A stretch of DNA of 64,000 nucleotides from Rhizopus arrhizus (lineage: Eukaryota > Mucoromycota > Mucoromycetes > Mucorales > Rhizopodaceae), in NCBI GenBank assembly GCA_024220505.1, contig JAKZZE010000006.1:2138583-2202582 (forward strand). The letters are read 5' to 3'. The translations under genes were made by a program, and so were the position numbers. This document shows positions 55,960 through 64,000 of the stretch, piece after piece. How positions within the stretch are numbered: position 1 is the stretch's first letter; every line of letters begins with the position of its first letter. The notes under the pieces were generated by a model. That model was not told where the DNA came from. It searched no databases and was given only the letters and a program-made list of their open reading frames with translations.

Positions 55960-57594
55960 CAGTGGGTCAAAAAACTGCACCAACCTAACCTAATTTTTCG
56001 GAAATAAGAGCATAGGTCTGTCAGTTTTATAGCAAACATTATGAAACTTGAACCAAACAAAGTTAATACTATTATGATTTATTGACAAAAATTTCAAAGT
56101 CAGAAGCTGAGTATACACTTAAAGCGTGCCCAGAAAAAAGCGGAGGTCGGTTGGTGCAGTTTTTTGACTTTCTTAAAATCGAGTGGAGCCACCCTTTTCT
56201 GCTAATACTGCTTGTATTCTGTCGGGCAAATTGTCTATATATTTGATGCATTGTTTCTTAGTAAACGAATTCCATTCATTTTCGGCTCTTTCCCGCAGTT
56301 CATGGATGCTGGTCGCCCTATTATCATACATGCTCAGCTTTAACTTCAAATGATGCCATACATGTTCAACAGGATTAAGATCTGGACTTTGTGATGGTCA
56401 ATCGTCAATGTAAACCATGCCCCTATCTTTCATTCATTGCGTTGTGAACTTTGATCGATGTTTACGATCATTTTCGTGCTGAAATACCGATGGTTTCCAA
56501 TTCAGACCATAGTACTTCATGGTGTCCTTCAGACTTGTAGCAAGAATTTCTTGGTATAGCTCTGAATTCATGGTACCATCATAGACCTGACATGCGTATC
56601 CAGGTCGTGCGCTGGTTATACAACCCCATAACATGAGACCGCCGCCTCCATGCTTCACAGTAACGTCGATATGGTGGGGCTGTAAACGATCGCATTTTTT
56701 CTTCCAATAATATTTGCAACCATCTGAGCCCCAAATGTTAATTTGGTCTCACCAGAAAATACCACACGTCGCCAATCATGTACTGTCCAGTATTGATGCT
56801 TTTTTGCCCATGTCAATCGAGCCTTCTTATGCTTTTCAGTCAATAAAGGCTTCTTCTTTTTGATCTCAGCATAAATTTCAACTGAATGTAAAACATTGAT
56901 GGCCGATTGATACGACATAGGGTGTCCAAGCTCCTCCAACTTCATTTGCACATCCTTGGCAGTCTTCCAGTAACCCGTGAGTACTTGTCTCTTGATGTAT
57001 CGACGCGTTGATTCTGTCACAATGCTCGGTCTACCTCCACTTTTACGTATTCTAATATGCATCCACTTATTTGCATACCTATTAACGGTATTTCTATGCA
57101 CTCCAACTCGTTCCCCAATGATTGTAGGGTCAACGTTACCTTCCAATAGAGCTTTGATACTGTTTTGAACATCGAATGGAACCGTTTTGGGCATTTCTAA
57201 TGATGGATAGACACTGGCGATGTATGATACGTTTGGGTAAAGTAGGAAAGAAAAAAAAGGAAAATAATTGCAAAAAAGTTTATTTTAAGATCCCCAGTGT
57301 GACTACATACTCCACAGACTAATTTATATCTGCCGGAATGGCCTCAGTCCGGGCATATAGTGTCAAACCCACTTTTATTTTAAAAGTCAAAAAACTGCAC
57401 CAACCGACCTCCGCTTTTTTCTGGGCACGCTTTAAGTGTATACTCAGCTTCTGACTTTGAAATTTTTGTCAATAGATCATAATAGTATTAACTTTGTTTG
57501 GTTCAAGTTTCATAATGTTTGCTATAAAACTGACAGACCTATGCTCTTATTTCCGAAAAATTAGGTTAGGTTGGTGCAGTTTTTTGACCCACTG
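55960..57594 (-). mobile_element. M3: Tc1-like element with 212-bp inverted repeats
   Basis: 1635 bp with 212-bp terminal inverted repeats (55960-56171, 57383-57594). Each repeat has TCAAAAAACTGCACCAACC at the outer end and the same motif inverted at the inner end. TA follows the right end; the left flank is TC. A Tc1-type transposase remnant is on minus. It lies in intron 1 of the T7 second gene and is unrelated in sequence to M1/M2. Confidence 0.88.
56178..57194 (-). pseudogene. M3 Tc1-type transposase remnant
   Basis: Starts at ATG 57194 (MPKTVPFDVQNSIKALLEG). Helix-turn-helix DNA-binding parts follow (VGVHRNTVNRYANKW, RPSIVTESTRRYIKRQ). The DDE region is damaged. The first acidic site reads FSGETKL, where FSDETK is usual, so the Asp is replaced by Gly. 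The second reads FQHENDRKH, with Glu in the usual Asp position. The last part, including NPVEHVW, lies in another frame. Breaks fall near 56655 and 56430. Inactive. Confidence 0.85.
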
Positions 57595-58589
57595 TATACT
57601 AATCGCTATTCTCTGAAATATAGGATGCTGTGAGAAATCACTACAACAACCTGCCACCATAATCTCAGTATATCCTTGAAAAGCCTTTGAAATCTAATGA
57701 AAACCAAAGAGTATTTAAATTACTGCAAGATTATGTGAATAGTCATTACTCATACAAAGACACCAACAACCGCGATCTACGCAAGTACCTTGAACGACAA
57801 TATTACACGAAGAAAGCTGGCATAACAAGTGTTGAAGAGATAGATCCAGTTGAGGATTTCATGGGAAAAAGAAAAGCCGCAAAAGTCACTCGTAGAAGTG
57901 CTGTAAGTGCTACATAAAGTATTGTAATCGCATAACTGACTTTGCTTTTTTAGAAAACAAGAGCTCGTAAGGCTATATACGAGCAGTACAAGGATCAAGG
58001 TGTTTATAACAACTATCCCAACTGTGAGTACTTGCTTCAACAGCAATACATGTCTGAAGAAGAATATGTATAACGACGAAACAATGGACAAGGTGGAGGA
58101 AATTCTTCTGGAGCAAAATCCAGATAGAACAACTCCTTTTACCGAAAAGGAACGCATGTCTGTCTTGTGCAAGAAAACAGTTGATTATTTTGAAGTTCGC
58201 GTACCAAAGTACAGATCACCTGCTGTAAGTTTAATCAATCTTATTAAGCGTAATCAATTAATGATCCAATATTCAGTGTACCGAATTTTTTAAGCTGTTG
58301 GATGATCAGATAGCAAGTGACAAGGCAAAGAGGCAAAGAACTGGAAATAGCAGCATCCAGTTTCTTCCTCGTGTTCAAAGAAAATACGCGTTGCCTGTTC
58401 CTGAATTTATCAAAAAAGAAAATATAACCGAAGAGAGTATCGCTTGGGCTTTTGGTGGTGAAATGGAGTTGGATGAACACAACTTGCTGTTTTAAAAAAA
58501 ATTGTAAAATAAATAAAACAAAAAAAACAAGGAACGCGGTGCTTAGATTTTTAAATTTTAATTTTTTTTTTTTTTACTTTTAACTTTAT

Positions 58590-61574
58590 TTATTTATTTT
58601 TTACAAACCAATGGTTTTTCTTGGAAGAGGTAAAAAGACCATGATTATCAGGATAACCTTGCTTCATAGCCACACAAGTAAATATACGAGATACTGGAAG
58701 AATACAGTCTGAATCAGCTGGTCGAAATGAGTTATGATAGTACGCGGCACCAAGACATTCAAATCCTTGAAAAGGATGAAGAGGAGGGTTGTACCAACGT
58801 ACAAAAGCAAAGAGGTGTTCATCAAAAGCATTTGACATAAAGACCCGACCATTTGGAAGGATAGATTTTTTCATTTGAAGTTGATGGCTAAAATAATATT
58901 GAACTTCGCCAATTCGCATTTCAGGCTCTTGTCCAAGAACAGCAGAATTACAGGCGACTTCAATGTAACAACCACGAGTAGTACGCGATGCCTTTGACCG
59001 ATATGTCTGCCCAAGGATTTCGATTTCAGAAAAAAGAGAAATATCAGGAAGTACCATTGTAGACAAGTCATCAAACTCTTCTGGGATTAGCGCACTTGCG
59101 AATGTTCGATCAGTATATACAATTTTGTAAAAGGCAAGAAGATAGCCATAATGGTCTTGAGTCAATCTATTAACACTAACTTTGTGTCTAGCAGAAGCTT
59201 GCGTATCAGGAGGTAGAGTTTCAGCACCAGTGAAGATATCATTCAAACGTAGAGGAGCACTGACAAATAAACTGAAATCAAAACAGGTCGAAGTAGATGA
59301 AGAAGCAACTAGGGAATCAGAAGGCGTTGGTGACAAGTAACCAAAGGAAGACATCATCACAGGATTCTGTTTAATTCCTTGTGGTAAGTTACGGATGTAG
59401 TCACCATAGTGCACAACGGAGAGAAACTTCTTCATATATGTAACTTCGAACGCTGTCTTGTAGTTTACTGTCATCTTCTTAATGTCGCCATTAAGCCTCT
59501 CAAAGCCATACAACCAAAATGCATAGATTGGACCAAAGTCTTGGATAGAATCCTTTAAATGCAGATGAAGATGCATATTTGGAGTGACCATCTCTGGACC
59601 ATACAATTCAACAACACCAGTGACAAACTCATGGAATAGTTTATGGGCCATCATGGCTTCATTCTGAGTAATGCATGGACGACATACGATATGGCAGGCC
59701 TGTACAAACTTTGCCCAATTTTCTTTATGACGGACTGGAAGGCGAGACTTCAGTAAAAGGGGCGAAAGAGCAAGACACCAGGTTCTCCATTCATCAGCCT
59801 TTAAGTCAGAAAAATTGCTGGCAATTTTCTGATTGATCGGTGTGTATTGTGCTGGCAATATAATGTCGTTTGCTTCCTTTTGCATTTCTTTCAAGTCAGA
59901 ATCGGTCAAATATAATTCATGGGTAAGGTCACAAATAGTAGTACGCCATATTTTAACCATTTTCTTTGCTGTTCCTAGGAAAAGGCCATGCATAGGATCA
60001 ATGGCAGTACAACGAACAAGATCAAGATATTCCAAATCATGTAGAGCAGAAAATCGAGTGCCAAATTTCTGTTCCAAGTCAACTCTTTGTTTCTTTGTAG
60101 ATGCTTCTTTCCAATTTCTTGCATGATGACGATTTTCAATATTGGTACGAAGTGACCAAGCATCAAGATCTTCAAGACCAAAAGAAAAATCACGTTGAAG
60201 ATTTGTATTATGACGAGCAGGAAATGCTGTTGAGCATTTATTACAAGGTACAGTTGCATTGAATGAAGTAAACCCACTAACCTTTCGGCTAGCAGGAATA
60301 TCGCAAGCAATCAAGAACAGAGCAGCACGAACTTGGACAGGAGCATTGGGAGAATCAGCTGTAGAGGTAAAAAAGTCACCATAGTAAAGCTCCTTCAGAT
60401 CCTTTACCAAAACTTGTAAATAGTTATTGATTTGTGTGTCTTTGGGTTCTTTGGGTCCAGGAATAACACAAACCAAGATGATATTTTCTTTTTGTATCTG
60501 ATGGATCTTGGAAGATTATTTATCGTCAAGTAAACAGCACCAACAGAGTACACGGTTCTTTTTGAAGATTGAAACCAATCGACATTCAAAGTGAACAAAA
60601 GAGATCTAGCTTGACTGGTAAATACATTACCATCTCTATCCTTGAATTCATTCCAAAATTGACCATCATAGATATCATACATAGTGTTGTTATGACGAGT
60701 ACGATAGCGCCATGCTTCAATTGCTGATTCAAAGCCTGGTCGTGAGAACATCACAGTCAAAGCATACTTGATGGAATTGAATGCAGAGACCTTGTTGGCA
60801 TACATCTTGCTTGCACCAACCGTAACAGGCTTGAAGAGTGGGGTATTACATGTGATGCGAAATTCAGAAAAGGTGCACTTCGAATCACAGTGTACTTCTT
60901 CAGGCTGATACAGGGTATGGCATTCGGGACAGACAACAAGGCGAAACATGCCCTTGTAAGTATAATCGATTCCAACAGCATTACGCATGGTATCCAATTT
61001 TGCGGGAAAAATTGGTTGATGGTTTAAGAGAAAAGCAAGATCATTCGCAAATTTCATTACCACTTCAGCAGCATATTCGGATATGAAAAATAACTGGAAG
61101 TATGTCAAGAAGACAGCAATAAAAGCAACAATATCATTTTGGAATCCCTTGATTTCAACTAAAAATTTAACAATGTAAGTTATGCATTCTTCATAAAAGT
61201 AACCCACTTCTAGGAAATAATTACCTTGAGGCATATCAAATTCAACAATATCCATACTGTCAGATAAATTCACTTCATCGTTTTCAATCACTTCCCAATT
61301 TGAAACGTCTTCTGCGTTGTCTTCATCAGAATCATTTTTATTTGCTTCAATTATCTCATTATTGGCATCAACTTCTTGAACCTTTTCTGCTTCATCTATT
61401 TATATATAACGCGTCAGTAAAAATACTATCTAAATGTAAGTAAACTACATTTAGCAGCTTCTTTTTTTTATGGCGAGCAAGAGTCGATCGAGTAACCAAT
61501 TGGTACTTGCCAATTTCTCCTGCAGAGCATTGGCTACAGTAGCATTTAAATCTGTATTGGGTTGAAGAGTTCAT
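58590..61574 (-). pseudogene. T7 Tnp2-type transposase, frame-broken
   Basis: About 90% identical by eye to the T2 protein. Exon 1 begins at 61574 (MNSSTQYRFKCYCSQCSAGE), exon 2 is acidic, and exon 3 starts near 61160. LNVDWFQ is in the upstream piece (to 60404). An A6 run in T2 is A5 here (T5 on plus, 60489-60493), which breaks the frame just before IPGPKEP. The rest, with CDIPASRKVSGF, AIDPMHGLF and GFERLNG, is open from 60476 to 58590. Exon 1 also seems to lack one A near its end. The C-terminus differs from T2 and has no lysine run. Confidence 0.88.
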
Positions 61575-62905
61575 TGTAAATATAATAAAAGATTATTTTA
61601 TAAACTTGATCTATTGTTTTACGCGCTTATATATGATTTCAAAAGCAACAGCCAAGGAGTATTGAAATTCAGTTGAAATTCTAAAAATAAAACAAAGCTT
61701 TTGATTGGTGTAGCCAGGATACTTACATCATACCAGCAGCATCGCTGGATAGTAGATTTGGTTGCAGATAAAGTCAGTTTGCCGTTTATATTATGGGCTT
61801 TGAATCTTTTTTAGATTTCTGTTTGATGCTTTCCACCTTCGTCATATTTGGTCCACTTTTGTTTTTTTTTTTAATGAAAATTTCTAAAGTACTTTTTTTT
61901 TAAACCCAAATTTAAAACGCTGCTTTTTTTTATTCAAGTTTAAACAATACATTGAATGGAGATTCCTTTTGTAATGTCAATGCTGGGAATGTAATTTTTT
62001 TTTTTTTTCAAAAGTACTCAGTAACAATATACTTTTTCTTTTGTTTTTAACCTTTTCATAGAAATCTCAAGACGTGTAGCATAATAGACATTCATTCCGT
62101 TGCCGCCTTTTTTTCTACTCTCAAAAAATAAAAATGATTATCAAAAATACTCTGTTTTTTTTTATGACATGATCTTACTATTTAAAACATATCTTTTCAG
62201 CTTTAAAACATGATCAACTTCTTTAGAGCCAAAAGAATCCTTCTTTTTTTTATATATTTTATTCAATCTTTTAAATTTTCTACTATATTCACATTCTTTT
62301 TTTTTTGTTCCAATTTATAAACACATACTTCTATACTTATTATTATAGTGATATTATGCACTTATATAAGAGTTTCATCCCTCTTATTCATATGTGCCTC
62401 TTTACTCTTTCTTTTTTTTTTTTTTTTTTTTTTGTTCATTAGTAACCAAAATAAATCTCCTTTTGTATTAAACAAAGTTTTTTTTTTTTGGTAAAATACG
62501 ACATGAGAGCCGAAGAATGCTTGAAAAGAAAACGCCATGACTCAATCACTTGGATTTCCGAGCTTGTAGGCCAATAGAACTGTGTTTTCGATCTTTGTTG
62601 AAGTTAAAAAACATTGCACTGAAGTTGAAAAAGCATAGTCTTCCCAATTTGTAATCTTGTATGGCATCATGTAGCACAACAGAAAATTATTTTTTTTTAA
62701 AAAATACAATGTCTTTTTATTCAACAAACATATTATATACTTTTGATTATTTTTATAGATTTACAATCTACTTTCTTCAAGCTTTCTTCTGATATAAAAA
62801 TCAGCTTTCTAACATTTAAATCCGAGTTCTCACTCATTTAATAGAATTACCACTATCAAAAAAGATCAACTTTATCAACTTGGATAACGGTGATTGGGTG
62901 CAGTG
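61575..62905. other. T7 right noncoding region
   Basis: Upstream of the transposase on minus. AT-rich with many T runs; no gene seen. It shows no clear similarity to the corresponding T2 region (10537-12662) except the last 14 bp. Confidence 0.55.
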
Positions 62906-62907
62906 GA

Positions 62908-64000
62908 CACTGCAAATAATTGGAGATATTAAACGTAGTTTTTTAGCATAAATGAGCGCAACTACGCGAAGTTTAACGCAAATCCGCGGAATTTTTTTGC
63001 TGTTTTAAACGATTTTCGAGGCAGAGCAGTAATCGTTAAATAACTTTTACGCAAGCAAGAGGAGGTCATTTAGTGTTCTTTTACTGAAGCATTTTTTACG
63101 TTTCAATCAATGATAGTCAACGTTTGGGCAACGAATGGTACGTTTTAAAACATTACTTTATATGTCTTTTTGTTCTTTTATCGACCGCTCATATTGCCTT
63201 ATATACTTCTTCATCGAACACTCCTATTGCCTTATATACTTCTTTATTGACCACTCATATTGCTTATATATTTCTTTATGAACCACTTATATAGCTTATA
63301 TACTTCTTTATGAACCACTCATATAGCTTATATACTTCTTTATTGACCATTCATATTGCAATAAATATTACTTTATACACAAAAAATAGGGATTTTGTTT
63401 ATAAAAAATAGCTTTTTTTTTTTATTTAAATAAAATAATAATAACAAATATGATATTTCTTTGCTTGTAGCGTTTTAAAAGTGTATTTGACTTACCTAAT
63501 GTCAGCAGAATAGCAGCATCTAATCTAAAAATACATCAATTAACCTTGTGGAACTTTAAAATTTTTCAAAAAAGAAAAAAGAAAAAAAAAAGCCGAGCCC
63601 AAGGATTCAAAGACGTAAGGATTCAAAGGATTCAAGGACTTGGATGTCGTATTTACCTCATTAAATACTATTATTCGTATGAGATTACTCAGATCTTATA
63701 TAAGAAATAACAAGTACTGAATACATAATATTACTTATTACATATTCCTTAAAAGCTCATATACAATGTTTATATTGTTCAAGCTCAATACTAAAATTGA
63801 CCTGAACTCACTTCGGTCCCTGAATAATTTCATTTCCTATATAAAGGCGTAGTTTGATTAAATGGGTTCTCTCTCTCGTCTTGAAATCTAATAAAGAGGT
63901 TACATAGAGACTCATTCACTAGTTTCAAGTACTATTCCTTTCTTTTTTCTCACTTTATTATCTGCAAATATCTCATTTTTTTGAATGAATTCTTCTATTA
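62908..64000 (-). mobile_element. T8: family I transposon, left end only
   Basis: Starts CACTGCAAATAATTGGAG, as in T5. The 36-bp array lies at about 63180-63370. Similarity to T5 continues to AAGGACTTGG (63643) and is then replaced by the R4 LTR. The rest is outside the window. The GA spacer to T7 repeats the TC spacer between T1 and T2 in reverse. Confidence 0.82.
63645..64000 (+). repeat. R4: LTR of another retrotransposon inserted in T8
   Basis: Similarity to the other family I copies stops at 63643. TGTCGTATTTACC then begins a sequence found nowhere else in the window, with CTATATAAAGG (about 63838) and AATAAAG (about 63890), in the layout of an LTR promoter and polyadenylation signal. 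No coding sequence is reached. Orientation is inferred from these signals. Confidence 0.6.

Larger units (their letters stand above)
54952..58495 (+). pseudogene. T7 second gene, disrupted by S1 and other lesions
   Basis: Same four-exon plan as T2. Exon 1 (54952-55068 and 55639-55926) is split by S1. Intron 1 holds M3. Exon 2 is 57624-57902, exon 3 57954-58224, exon 4 58277-58495. Exon 1 has MSDRGIQFNPAPANARG and a coiled coil (ENDGLKEMLRKEQEEKLAL). Exon 2 has an in-frame TAA near 57660. Exon 3 has lost bases after the Glu-rich stretch, so it runs to a stop before YNDETMDK. Exon 4 is intact (CTEFFKLLDDQIAS). It is clearly inactive. Confidence 0.82.
53701..62905 (-). mobile_element. T7: family II transposon, decayed, minus orientation
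   Basis: Ends CACTGCACATAATTG and complement of CACTGCACCCAATC match T2 reversed. It has the second gene on plus (54952-58495) with S1 and M3 inserted, and the transposase on minus (58590-61574). The left flank is GAA and the right is GA followed by T8, compatible with a GAA duplication later overrun by T8. Its noncoding ends differ from T2 beyond the terminus, so it is a separate insertion and not a segmental copy. Confidence 0.85.

Noticed and set aside
53701..62905. T7 as a recent inverted duplicate of T2
   Set aside because: Coding parts are about 90% identical, but noncoding ends diverge completely beyond 14 bp, so they are separate family members.

Overview
The window reads as AT-rich fungal heterochromatin-like DNA. 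The evidence is short GT-AG introns, Ty3/gypsy chromoviruses and CACTA-superfamily transposases of the Tnp2/Plavaka type; an early-diverging (Mucoromycota-like) fungus is my inference. The only host gene I can support is a tRNA-Arg(ACG) at 5864-5936 on the minus strand. Nearly everything else is transposon inserted into transposon.

Names used here: R1-R4 are LTR retrotransposons in window order, S1 is a solo LTR, T1-T8 are CACTG-ended DNA transposons, and M1-M3 are Tc1/mariner elements.

Layout. R1 (1 to about 5533) is the body and 3' LTR of a chromovirus whose 5' LTR lies outside the window. The tRNA follows. R2 begins 11 bp upstream of the tRNA and now spans 5948-43687. Its 5' LTR was split by an abutting array of four DNA transposons (T1 5994-10533, T2 10536-18332, T3 18338-22730, T4 22732-31717). 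Its pol tail was split by R3 (37207-43169, minus strand), a young, nearly intact chromovirus. A second array follows R2's 3' LTR: T5 43688-51033, T6 51035-53697, T7 53701-62905, T8 62908 to the end. T8 is cut at about 63645 by the LTR of R4. M1 sits in T3, M2 in an intron of a T4 gene, M3 in an intron of a T7 gene, and S1 in an exon of that T7 gene.

The DNA transposons form two families. Family I is T1, T3, T4, T5, T6 and T8; family II is T2 and T7. Complete members carry two spliced, convergently transcribed genes: a Tnp2-type DDE transposase and a second protein of about 360-390 aa that I do not recognise as a named family. The second proteins of the two families share exon number, a coiled-coil N-terminal half, an acidic block and a short R/K-P-x-x-R-S motif, so I infer homology. 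T4 and T2 keep open reading frames for both genes and could supply activity to the deleted copies T1, T3 and T6. T5 and T7 are decayed.

The main result is the junction structure. Target-site duplications of 3 bp can be read for T1 (TCC), T2 (GTC), T3 (CCA), T4 (GTC) and probably T7 (GAA), and several include the first bases of the neighbour's own terminus. New copies therefore landed exactly at the ends of resident copies. Subterminal repeats built on a similar unit occur in both families and are candidate binding sites for the second protein.
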